DNA of 64,000 nt, taken from positions 20,981 to 84,980 of the forward strand of contig CAJTCV010000018.1 in NCBI GenBank assembly GCA_910574805.1. The letters run 5' to 3'. The translations under genes and the position numbers were made by a program. Below, piece after piece: positions 20,651 through 28,520 of the stretch; position 1 is the first letter of the stretch; every line of letters begins with the position of its first letter. The notes beneath the pieces are model-generated. The model was not told where the DNA came from, ran no database searches, and was given only the letters and a program-made list of their open reading frames with translations. The stretch is from Lachnospiraceae bacterium. Its GTDB lineage: Bacteria > Bacillota > Clostridia > Lachnospirales > Lachnospiraceae.

Positions 20651-22402
20651 ATGGCGATACTGGATGAAATTACGGCATATGCAGAGGACTGTATACATGG
20701 AAGGATTATAAGCTGTCAGAAGCATATATGGGCATGTGAAAGACTCATTGGAGATGTTAAAAGGATCGGAACTGAAGACTGGCCGTACATATGGGATGAA
20801 GATGAGGCCGGGAAGATCGTGGAATGGTTCCGGGAGCTCCGGCACTCGAAGGGCGTATTGTCCGGACAGCCCATTGAACTGACAGCCTGGCAGAAATTCC
20901 GGCTGTGCCAGCTGTTTGGTTGGAAACACAGGGATACAGGGCTTCGGCGTTTTAAAAAGACGTTTACAGAGGTTGCCAGAAAAAATGCGAAGTCTCAGGA
21001 AGAAGCGGGGGTGGCCCTGTATGAGATATCGGTAGGGGCGACGAAAAATCAGGAAGTATATGAATACTATACTGCCGGAGTCAAAAAGGATCAGTCCAAA
21101 ATTGTATTTAATGAAGCAAAACTGATGCTGAAAGGATCCAGACTCTGGAAAAAATTCAAAATAACAAGAGATGCCATTACGCATCCGAAAACCGGAAGTT
21201 TTATCAGGGCATTGAGTAAGGAAGACGGAAAATCCGGAGACGGAACCAATCCTGCCGGGCTGATTCTGGATGAATATCATCAGCATCCCACGACAGAATT
21301 CTATGCGCTTGGTCTCGGTTCTAATACCAAAGAATCTCTGCTGATGATTATAACAACTGCCGGAACGGATCTGACTTATCCCTGTTATGTGACAGAATAT
21401 CAGTACTGTTCGCGTGTGCTGAATCCGGACGTTCCAGTGGAGAATGAAGAATATCTTATTGATATCTGTGAGCTGGATCCGGAGGACTATGAAAATATAG
21501 AGGATGTTGCCAGAGAAGAGAACTGGTTGAAAGCGAATCCCATCCGAATGACATATCCGGAAGGGGTTGAAAAAATCCGGGGAGAATATAAAATTGCCCA
21601 GGAGATTCCGGAGCATATGACGAATTTTCTTACCAAATGTATGAACGTGTGGGTTCAGGCGAAAGAAAACGGTTATATGAACATGGCAAAATGGAAATCC
21701 TGCCGGGTGGAAGAGATCATGGAAGATCTGCATGGAATGACGGTGTATGTCGGCTTCGACATGTCCGCAAAAATTGATCTTACATCGGTCTCTTTTGTTA
21801 TTCCATTTTTGTCCGGAGAATACGACCAGACTGAAAAGGAGATTGTGAAATATATTGTTTTTTCCCATTCTTTTATTCCCAACCGGGAGAAGCTGGCGGA
21901 ACGGAAAGCAAAAGACAGGGCAGATTATGATGCCTGGGAACGGATGGGATTCCTGACGGTGACGGATACGCCGATCGTGGATCAGAACGCAGTCATGAAA
22001 TATGTGCTGGATACCTGCAGGGAACATGAATGGGAGATTGGCTGTCTCTGTTTTGATCCGGCGAATGCGTCAAAACTGATGCTGGACCTGTCAGATGAAG
22101 GATATGAGGTGGAGGAAGTATATCAAAGCCATAAGTCTTTGAATGAATCCACACAGGGATTCCGGGAACAGGTATATTCCGGAAATATTCTGCATGAGTA
22201 CAATCCGGTGCTGGATTTTGCCATGAGCAATGCTGTGATTCGCAGAAACAACGGTCTGATTAAAATTGACAAGGATGCCACCACAAAGCGGGTGGATCCG
22301 GTGGATGCCGTGCTGTGCGCCTACAAACTGGCAATGTATCACGAATTTGATTCGGCGGCGCAGAAGGCGATTGATGATTTTCTGGAAAGCGACTGGGGGT
22401 AG
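20651..22402 (+). CDS. Terminase large subunit
   Basis: 583 aa, usual length for the HK97/phage-1 type. The ATPase domain carries a Walker A-like segment (EVARKNAKSQEEAG, about residue 110) and Walker B with catalytic Glu (GLILDEYHQH, about 205). The C-terminal RNase H-like nuclease part has acidic residues at FDMSAKIDLTS and CFDPANASKL. It pumps DNA into the prohead and cuts it. Confidence 0.93.
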   Translation: MAILDEITAYAEDCIHGRIISCQKHIWACERLIGDVKRIGTEDWPYIWDEDEAGKIVEWFRELRHSKGVLSGQPIELTAWQKFRLCQLFGWKHRDTGLRRFKKTFTEVARKNAKSQEEAGVALYEISVGATKNQEVYEYYTAGVKKDQSKIVFNEAKLMLKGSRLWKKFKITRDAITHPKTGSFIRALSKEDGKSGDGTNPAGLILDEYHQHPTTEFYALGLGSNTKESLLMIITTAGTDLTYPCYVTEYQYCSRVLNPDVPVENEEYLIDICELDPEDYENIEDVAREENWLKANPIRMTYPEGVEKIRGEYKIAQEIPEHMTNFLTKCMNVWVQAKENGYMNMAKWKSCRVEEIMEDLHGMTVYVGFDMSAKIDLTSVSFVIPFLSGEYDQTEKEIVKYIVFSHSFIPNREKLAERKAKDRADYDAWERMGFLTVTDTPIVDQNAVMKYVLDTCREHEWEIGCLCFDPANASKLMLDLSDEGYEVEEVYQSHKSLNESTQGFREQVYSGNILHEYNPVLDFAMSNAVIRRNNGLIKIDKDATTKRVDPVDAVLCAYKLAMYHEFDSAAQKAIDDFLESDWG

Positions 22403-22405
22403 AAA

Positions 22406-23689
22406 ATGAACTTGTGGGAACGGATCATGAATGCATGGAACTGTCTGACCGGCAGGGTCTCCGCAGGAATGAATGAAAGAGAGCTGCGGGAATGGCTTGG
22501 TATATCGGAAGGCGCAGGCAAAAAACTGCTGAGCGAGGTGACCTATTATACCTGTCTGAAGATGTTGAGCGAAACTATCGGGAAGCTGCCGCTGAAATAT
22601 TATCAGGAGACGGCAGAAGGACGTATACGCGCTGCACCGACGGATACTTCATATGTGCTGTCAGTACGGCCGAACCCGTACATGACCCCGTCTACGCTGT
22701 GGTCAGCGGCAGAGATGAACTGCCAGCACTATGGGAATGGCTATATCTGGCTGCGGCGGGAGTATGTACCGCATGGAAAATATGGCGGAGAATACGGGAC
22801 AAAGGACGCATGGGTACTGCAGAGCAGTTATGTGACAGTGCTGATGGATGACATGGGCATCTTTGGGGATTCCGGGAAGATGTATTATCAGTACACGGAT
22901 TCGAGGAGCGGAAAGCTGTATCTGTTCCGTTCCGAAGAGATCATCCATATCAAGACCTGGTTCAGCCTGGACGGAGTCATGGGAAGGCCGGTAAGGGATA
23001 TACTGAAATACACCATAGAAGGAGCTGCAGAGAGCCAGACAGTGATGAATAACATGTATAAGAACGGTATGACTGCAAGCATGGCCATGCAGTATGTTGG
23101 TGATCTGGATGAAAAAAAGAGAGTTGCTCTGCAGAAAAAATTTGCAGATGTGCTGTGCGGGCCGAAGGCAGCAGGAAAGGTGATTCCGATACCGACATCA
23201 CTGACGCTGACTCCACTGAAGATGAACCTTACAGACGCCCAGTTTTTTGAACTGAAAAAGTATTCCGCCCTGCAGATCGCCGGAGCGTTTGGAATCAAGC
23301 CGAATCACATCAATAATTATGAGAGATCCTCTTATGCCAATTCGGAGACACAGCAGCTGGCTTTTCTGGTGGATACCATGTCATACCGGCTGAAGCAGTA
23401 TGAAGAGGAGATCAATGCCAAAGCGTTGCTTCCGCAGCAGTCGAAGGATGGATATCTGTTCAAATTCAATGAAAAATCCATACTTCGCACGGATTCGAAG
23501 ACGCAGATGGAAAATCTGTCCAAAGCAGTCAATAATGGGATCTATACGCCGAACGAAGCCAGAGAATACCTTGATCTGCCAATGAAAGAAGGGGGAAATA
23601 CTCTGATGGTCAATGGAAATTATATTCCCATTACAGATGTGGGAAAACAATATGAGAAGGAAGGAGGAGAGGGAGATGGCGGTAGTTAA
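22406..23689 (+). CDS. HK97-type portal protein
   Basis: 427 aa. Typical portal sequence: YYTCLKMLSETIGKLPLKYY near the N-terminus, HIKTWFSLDGVMGRPVRDIL, AGAFGIKPNHINNYERSSYA and the QLAFLVDTMSYRLKQYEEEI clip/stem helix. The dodecamer forms the DNA entry channel. It overlaps the protease gene by 14 bp. Confidence 0.93.
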   Translation: MNLWERIMNAWNCLTGRVSAGMNERELREWLGISEGAGKKLLSEVTYYTCLKMLSETIGKLPLKYYQETAEGRIRAAPTDTSYVLSVRPNPYMTPSTLWSAAEMNCQHYGNGYIWLRREYVPHGKYGGEYGTKDAWVLQSSYVTVLMDDMGIFGDSGKMYYQYTDSRSGKLYLFRSEEIIHIKTWFSLDGVMGRPVRDILKYTIEGAAESQTVMNNMYKNGMTASMAMQYVGDLDEKKRVALQKKFADVLCGPKAAGKVIPIPTSLTLTPLKMNLTDAQFFELKKYSALQIAGAFGIKPNHINNYERSSYANSETQQLAFLVDTMSYRLKQYEEEINAKALLPQQSKDGYLFKFNEKSILRTDSKTQMENLSKAVNNGIYTPNEAREYLDLPMKEGGNTLMVNGNYIPITDVGKQYEKEGGEGDGGS

Positions 23690-24320
23690 AATCAAAGGAG
23701 AAATCATACCTAATAAAGACAAATGGATCTATGACTGGCTGGGATGGGAAGCAACCTGTCCGGAAGATATAGAGTCTGTAATTGCCGGGATGAGTCCGGG
23801 GGAAGAGCTGGAAGTGCATGTCAATTCCGGAGGCGGTTCCGTCTGGGCGGGCCAGGAGATTTACACAATGCTTAAAAGGCGGACTGATGTGGTGATCGAG
23901 ATCCAGAGCATGGCAGGTTCCGCAGCAGGTGTCGTTGCCATGGCAGGAAAAAACCGGATCAGTCCGATCGGGATGATCATGATCCATAACGTATCCATGA
24001 GCGGCGCATCCGGAGATTATCACGCAATGGAAAAAAATGTGGAGATTCTGAAGCAGATGAATGCGGCCATGGCGGAGGCTTACACGGAGAAAAGCGGTAT
24101 GGAGCTGAAAGAGGTATTGAAGCTTATGGACCGCGAAACCTGGCTGACGGCCAATCAGTGTCTGGAATATGGATTTGTAGACGAGATCATGACGGATCGT
24201 GTATCTTTTACCAATGCAGTACAGGGAATGCGGCTGACAGAAGAAATCAGAAAACAGGTCATGGAAGAAAAAAATAAAAAAGAAGAATTGATAAAGGATC
24301 TCGACATGTATGGCGTGTAG
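23676..24320 (+). CDS. ClpP-type prohead protease
   Basis: 214 aa from the ATG at 23676 (AAGGAGGAGAGGGAG upstream). ClpP fold: VHVNSGGGSVWAGQEIY, catalytic Ser in QSMAGSAAGVVAMAG, His in MIMIHNVSMSGASGD, and DRETWLTANQCLEYGFVDEI. It removes the N-terminal scaffold of the capsid protein encoded next. Confidence 0.92.
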   Translation: MAVVKIKGEIIPNKDKWIYDWLGWEATCPEDIESVIAGMSPGEELEVHVNSGGGSVWAGQEIYTMLKRRTDVVIEIQSMAGSAAGVVAMAGKNRISPIGMIMIHNVSMSGASGDYHAMEKNVEILKQMNAAMAEAYTEKSGMELKEVLKLMDRETWLTANQCLEYGFVDEIMTDRVSFTNAVQGMRLTEEIRKQVMEEKNKKEELIKDLDMYGV

Positions 24321-24349
24321 GGATTTTTTTACAGGAAAAGGAGAATGAA

Positions 24350-25579
24350 ATGAACAAAGAACTGCTGGATTTACTGAACAGAATCAATCAGAAAAAAACC
24401 ATGGTGCAGAACCTTGTCAGCGAAGGAAAGCTGGAGGATGCATCGAAAGCAAAGGAGGAGCTGAAAGATCTGCAGAAACAGTTTGACCTGTTGAAGGATC
24501 TGGAGGATGAAACGCTGGATGAAGCAAGAAGGCAGCTGGAGAACCATCAGAAGCCGGAGGGTATGCAGCCGGTAGAGCCGGCTACAGATCATAGTCCAAA
24601 AGATTCGACAAAAGAATTTGCCGCAGCAGCCAGAACCGGATTCCGGAATGCCATGACGGAGGGAGCGAAAGCAGACGGCGGATATACAGTGCCGGAGGAT
24701 ATCGAGACAAAGATCAGCGAGTACAGAGACGCCAAAGTGTCGTTGGTTGATGAGGTGGATGTCGAAACGGTGAAAACAAACAAAGGCTCCAGAACTTTTA
24801 AGAAGCGGTCGCAGCAGACCGGTTTTACGAAAGTAGGGGAGGGAGGAAAGATCGGAGCTAAGGCAACGCCGCAGTTTGAGAGGCTTGACTATGAGATTGA
24901 CAAGTATGCAGGATATTTTCCGGTGACAAATGAACTGCTGGAGGATTCGGATGCGAATATTGCAGGTACGTTGATTCAGTGGATCGGGGATGAGTCCAGG
25001 GTTACCAGAAACAGACTGATTCTGGAGGAAGCCGCTAAGAAGGAAAAGACTCCCATGAATGGTCTGGATGATATTAAAAAGGCCCTGAATGTGACGCTTG
25101 GGCAGGCATTTAAGCCGACATCCAAGATCATAACGAATGATGATGGCCTGCAGTATCTCGATACACTGAAAGATGCGGACGGGAGATACATGCTCCAGCC
25201 GATGCCCACCGATCCGGCGAAGCTCCAGCTTCGCGCCGGTTCTACCATTGTGCAGATCCGGGTGGTCCCGAATGCGGACATGCCGTCAGATGTATCCATT
25301 GCAAAAAAGCGTTCCATTCCGGTGATCGTCGGCGATCTGAAAGAGGGAATCAAATTCTTTGACCGGAAGCAGATGACGATCATGTCTTCCAATATTGCGG
25401 CAGCAGGCGATCTGAACGCGTTCGAGGAAGATCTGACGCTGTTCCGGGCAATTGAACGCGAAGATGTGAAGACCAAGGACCCGGAAGCATTTGTATACGG
25501 CGTCATTACCATCACAGATGAAAGCGTGAAAGGAACGGAAGAACAGGTTCAGACAGGAACAGAAGATCAGAAAAGCTGA
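24350..25579 (+). CDS. HK97-family major capsid protein
   Basis: 409 aa. N-terminal delta domain is a charged coiled coil (residues 1-75), presumably cleaved by the preceding protease. The HK97 fold begins around GGYTVPEDIETKISEYRDAK, with YFPVTNELLEDSDANIAGTL and the C-terminal VYGVITITDESV. Ends with a Gln/Thr-rich tail. Confidence 0.93.
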   Translation: MNKELLDLLNRINQKKTMVQNLVSEGKLEDASKAKEELKDLQKQFDLLKDLEDETLDEARRQLENHQKPEGMQPVEPATDHSPKDSTKEFAAAARTGFRNAMTEGAKADGGYTVPEDIETKISEYRDAKVSLVDEVDVETVKTNKGSRTFKKRSQQTGFTKVGEGGKIGAKATPQFERLDYEIDKYAGYFPVTNELLEDSDANIAGTLIQWIGDESRVTRNRLILEEAAKKEKTPMNGLDDIKKALNVTLGQAFKPTSKIITNDDGLQYLDTLKDADGRYMLQPMPTDPAKLQLRAGSTIVQIRVVPNADMPSDVSIAKKRSIPVIVGDLKEGIKFFDRKQMTIMSSNIAAAGDLNAFEEDLTLFRAIEREDVKTKDPEAFVYGVITITDESVKGTEEQVQTGTEDQKS

Positions 25580-25593
25580 GGTGGGAATGGAAT

Positions 25594-25866
25594 ATGCTGC
25601 AGCTGATTAAAACAAGGTGCGGGATTGCGGAGCTGATTACGATCTACGATGAAGATATTCTTTCCTATATGGCGGATGCCAAAGCAGATATGATGGATTC
25701 CGGAGTTCCGGAATCCATTGTAGAATCTGAAATCCCGGCAGTTGTAACAGCAGTAACCTTATATGTAAAAGCTAATATGGAAGAGGACAGGGCGGATGCG
25801 GAACAATATATGGAGTTATACCGTTCAAAGGTCTTCCGCCTGGCTCTGAAGGAGGAAGGAGTGTGA
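25594..25866 (+). CDS. Head-tail connector (gp6-like)
   Basis: 90 aa. MLQLIKTRCGIAELITIYDE and the helix TAVTLYVKANMEEDRADAEQ match the small all-helical connector that extends the portal in HK97-like phages. Directly follows the capsid gene, as expected. Confidence 0.82.
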   Translation: MLQLIKTRCGIAELITIYDEDILSYMADAKADMMDSGVPESIVESEIPAVVTAVTLYVKANMEEDRADAEQYMELYRSKVFRLALKEEGV

Positions 25867-25875
25867 ACGGACGAA

Positions 25876-26217
25876 ATGTGGGACAGGTCCATTACTCTGA
25901 TACACCAGATCGAAAACGGCAGGGATCCGGATGGATTTGCAGCAGTAGAGCATATCTGCATGGGTCATGTGCCGGCCATGTTTCAGGACCTTACAAGAAA
26001 TGATCAGATTCTTGCAAATCAGAGAGGGTATGAGGCGGATCAGAATATAGAGATCATGGCCTGTAATTATCATGATGAAACGCTCCTGACGGATGAAGAG
26101 ACAGGAAAGGTGTATGAAATCATGAGGACCTTCCGTCCAGCGGGATCCAGAAGGATCATACTGACCTGCAGAAGCAGGGAGAGGGGAGTACTGAAAAAAG
26201 AGAATGGCAATTTTTGA
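25876..26217 (+). CDS. Head closure / head-tail adaptor
   Basis: 113 aa. Short SPP1 gp16/HK97 gp7-type beta-barrel protein by position and size; VYEIMRTFRPAGSRRIILTC is the conserved C-terminal strand pair. Overlaps the next gene by 14 bp. Confidence 0.75.
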   Translation: MWDRSITLIHQIENGRDPDGFAAVEHICMGHVPAMFQDLTRNDQILANQRGYEADQNIEIMACNYHDETLLTDEETGKVYEIMRTFRPAGSRRIILTCRSRERGVLKKENGNF

Positions 26218-26653
26218 TGTAGATTTTCCGGAAGATTTTCTTTCGGATCTTCTTGACACGGAATTTGATGAAATTGCAGAGGAGGCGCTGAAAGAGGCGG
26301 CTCCTCTGCTGGAAAGTTCCATGAAGCAGTCATGCAGACGCGTCATAGAACACAGCGGCGAATCAGAGCTTGTGGAGTCCATAAAAAGCAACAAACCGAA
26401 AAGAACGAAGACGGATGCCTGGATCGTGAATGTTGGTCCACGCGGATACAGTAAAAAGAAGACCTACCGGTCTGGAAAAGGAAAAGCGAGAAAGTATCGT
26501 GTATCCAACGCGCTCAAGCTGATCTGGAAGGAATATGGAGTGGCCGGCCGGCAGCCGGCACGACCGTTTCTGACCAGTGCATGCAATGCGGTTCGGGGAG
26601 CCGTTATGGAAAAGATGCAGAAGGTTTATGAAAGGAAAACAGGGATGAAGTGA
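26204..26653 (+). CDS. HK97 gp10-like tail-component protein
   Basis: 149 aa. GESELVESIKSNKP, the basic middle KKTYRSGKGKARKYRVSNAL and GRQPARPFLTSACNAV are hallmarks of the gp10/tail-terminator-adaptor family. Overlaps its neighbours at both ends. Confidence 0.82.
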   Translation: MAIFDVDFPEDFLSDLLDTEFDEIAEEALKEAAPLLESSMKQSCRRVIEHSGESELVESIKSNKPKRTKTDAWIVNVGPRGYSKKKTYRSGKGKARKYRVSNALKLIWKEYGVAGRQPARPFLTSACNAVRGAVMEKMQKVYERKTGMK

Positions 26654-26991
26654 ACGTTAATAAAAAAATAATGATTCTGGAAGCGGTGACCGGATATCCG
26701 GTAAAGCAGGATATTTACAGAGGCGGGGAAGACAAATATATTGTCTTTACATATGAGGATGAGCGTACTGTTCTGGAAGCAGACAATGAAGAACTGGCTG
26801 GAACGGTATATCTGCAGGTGGCGCTTTTTACGCCGGAGTCATTTAATTATTTTGCAGACAAGAAAAGAATCAGGAGAGCGCTGAAGGAGCAGGGCTTCAA
26901 TATTGAATCAGTACAGTCCTGGCTGGAAGGGGAAAACAGTGAAATCAGACATACCGTATTTACGGTGAATATTACAGAGGCGGAAGATTAG
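26650..26991 (+). CDS. Tail completion protein
   Basis: 113 aa; alpha/beta protein at the position of the tail terminator (SPP1 gp17-like), between gp10-like and the tail tube gene. VYLQVALFTPESFNYFADKK is the clearest conserved segment. Starts at a GTG or ATG overlapping the previous stop by 4 bp. Confidence 0.75.
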   Translation: MNVNKKIMILEAVTGYPVKQDIYRGGEDKYIVFTYEDERTVLEADNEELAGTVYLQVALFTPESFNYFADKKRIRRALKEQGFNIESVQSWLEGENSEIRHTVFTVNITEAED

Positions 26992-26999
26992 GAGGAATT

Positions 27000-27809
27000 A
27001 TGGCAAATTTTGGGTTATCGAAACCGTGGATTGCAAAGTATAATCCGGAAACGGATCAATATACAGATGGATTTAAATGTGGAAAGGCGATTAATACATC
27101 CGTGACACCGAATTATAATGAAACACCATTATATGCAGATAATCAGCAGACAGAAAATGTGACCGAGTTTAAAAATGCAAATGTATCTCTGGGAGTTGAC
27201 CGGATGCCGGTGCAGGCGGCAGAAGTCGTATTTGGTCATTCTGTAAGTTCTGAAGGGGAAGAAACATCAAGAACCGGGGATTCAGCAAATTATGTTGGTT
27301 ATGGGTTTATAACCGCAGAGATGCTGGATGGCGTCCAGAGATACAGGGCATGTATACTGAGAAAAGTCAAATTTAAAGAAGGAGAAGAATCCTATGAAAC
27401 GAAAGGCGATTCGATCGTATTTAAGACTCCGACGCTGAGCGGTACGGCGATGGGAACTTCGAAAACAGACTGGAGGAAGAAGTCGCCGTATTTTGATACG
27501 GAAGAAGAGGCAGACAAGTGGATTCAGACACAGCTTAATGTGATGGAACGTTGTCTGAATCCGGTGGCGTCTGTTTCGGGCGGTACATATTCAGAAAGTC
27601 TGACAGTTGCGCTGACAACAGAAACGAAAGGCGCAAAGATCATATATACCACGAACGGAACAACGCCGGGCCTGTCTAACGGGACAGAATATTCGGAACC
27701 GGTCACGATATCGGAAACCACCGGTCTGAGAGCAGTTGCGCTGAAAGAAGGGGCGGCGCCTTCGGATATAGTGACAGAAGAATACATGATTGGAGTGGAA
27801 GGAATCTGA
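27000..27809 (+). CDS. Major tail tube protein with C-terminal Ig/chitobiase-like domain
   Basis: 269 aa. The first 180 residues follow Firmicute siphovirus tube proteins (starts MANFGLSKPWIAKYNPETDQ; KGDSIVFKTPTLSGTAMG). The last 80 form an added CHB_HEX_C-like domain (VASVSGGTYSESLTVALTTE, IIYTTNGTTPGLSNGTEYSE, ISETTGLRAVALKEG). Such domains decorate the tail shaft and may hold the phage to glycans or mucus. Confidence 0.88.
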   Translation: MANFGLSKPWIAKYNPETDQYTDGFKCGKAINTSVTPNYNETPLYADNQQTENVTEFKNANVSLGVDRMPVQAAEVVFGHSVSSEGEETSRTGDSANYVGYGFITAEMLDGVQRYRACILRKVKFKEGEESYETKGDSIVFKTPTLSGTAMGTSKTDWRKKSPYFDTEEEADKWIQTQLNVMERCLNPVASVSGGTYSESLTVALTTETKGAKIIYTTNGTTPGLSNGTEYSEPVTISETTGLRAVALKEGAAPSDIVTEEYMIGVEGI

Positions 27810-27825
27810 TCTGAGTGTTATGCGG

Positions 27826-27859
27826 TCCGCCTGGGACAATAAAAACCCAGGCGGATTTT
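27826..27859 (+). terminator. Terminator after the tail tube gene
   Basis: TCCGCCTGGG/CCCAGGCGGA perfect 10-bp stem, 10-base loop, TTTT. It probably attenuates read-through so that the tube protein is made in excess over downstream tail genes. Confidence 0.85.
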
Positions 27860-27883
27860 CTGCAGAATGAGTTTGGAGGAAGA

Positions 27884-28279
27884 ATGGAAAGATTAAAAAG
27901 GATCATTATCGGGGAGACGGATTATCCGTACAAAATCGATCTGAATGTCCTGGAACGGATACAGGAAGAATATGGAAGTGTGCATGAGTTTGAACGTGAT
28001 CTGCTGGGAATGGAATATTCAAAGGATGAGGCGGGAAATCAGCTCTATGACGAAGATGGAGAACCGCTCATGTACAAAAAGGAGCCGTCCATAAAGGCGA
28101 TCAGGACTGTGCTGCCGCTCATGATCAATGAGGGGATGGAAATTGAAGCGGAAGAAAAAGGCGGAATCTTTACCCCTGCTGCGGATCAGGTCATACTGCG
28201 GGAGTGCGGGGTGCCGTTTAACCTGCTGGCAGAAATCATACATGAAGAATTCAGGCGGTGTTTTGCAACAAAAAAATAA
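27884..28279 (+). CDS. Tail assembly chaperone, G-type
   Basis: 131 aa from the ATG at 27884 (TTTGGAGGAAGA upstream). MERLKRIIIGETDYPYKIDL and LNVLERIQEEYGSVHEFERD are typical of the first tail chaperone of Firmicute siphophages. The gene ends ACA AAA AAA TAA, a slippery site for -1 frameshifting into the next frame. Confidence 0.82.
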   Translation: MERLKRIIIGETDYPYKIDLNVLERIQEEYGSVHEFERDLLGMEYSKDEAGNQLYDEDGEPLMYKKEPSIKAIRTVLPLMINEGMEIEAEEKGGIFTPAADQVILRECGVPFNLLAEIIHEEFRRCFATKK

Positions 28280-28506
28280 GGTCCAGGAGAATGGGAGCAG
28301 GGGAAGAGAAGCCGATTGATTTTTCCTGGATTATATTTATCGGCATGAACAGGCTGGGTTTTCCATACAGGCAGATGATGCATATGTATTTCGGGTTCTG
28401 GGCAGATCTGTTTGAAACTTATAAAAAACAGTATAATTTCGAGACGAAAAGAGGGCTGTACGTTCTTCAGGAAGAAGACGAGATCAGCTCTCTTTCTGTA
28501 TTATAA
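28270..28506 (+). CDS. Tail assembly chaperone, T part (by -1 frameshift)
   Basis: The -1 frame entered at the seven-A run (28270-28276) continues through PIDFSWIIFIGMNRLGFPYR and YFGFWADLFETYKKQYNFET to 28506. This is the usual second chaperone, of the lambda gpGT type. An ORF in the same frame has a weak internal ATG at 28291, so separate initiation is possible. Gene order (tube, G, T, tape measure) supports a frameshift product. Confidence 0.72.
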   Translation, partial: KKIRSRRMGAGEEKPIDFSWIIFIGMNRLGFPYRQMMHMYFGFWADLFETYKKQYNFETKRGLYVLQEEDEISSLSVL

Positions 28507-28520
28507 AAAGGAGACGAAAC

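Noticed and set aside
20516..22027. 503-codon minus-strand ORF
   Set aside because: Antisense shadow of the terminase large subunit; low-complexity composition without a domain.
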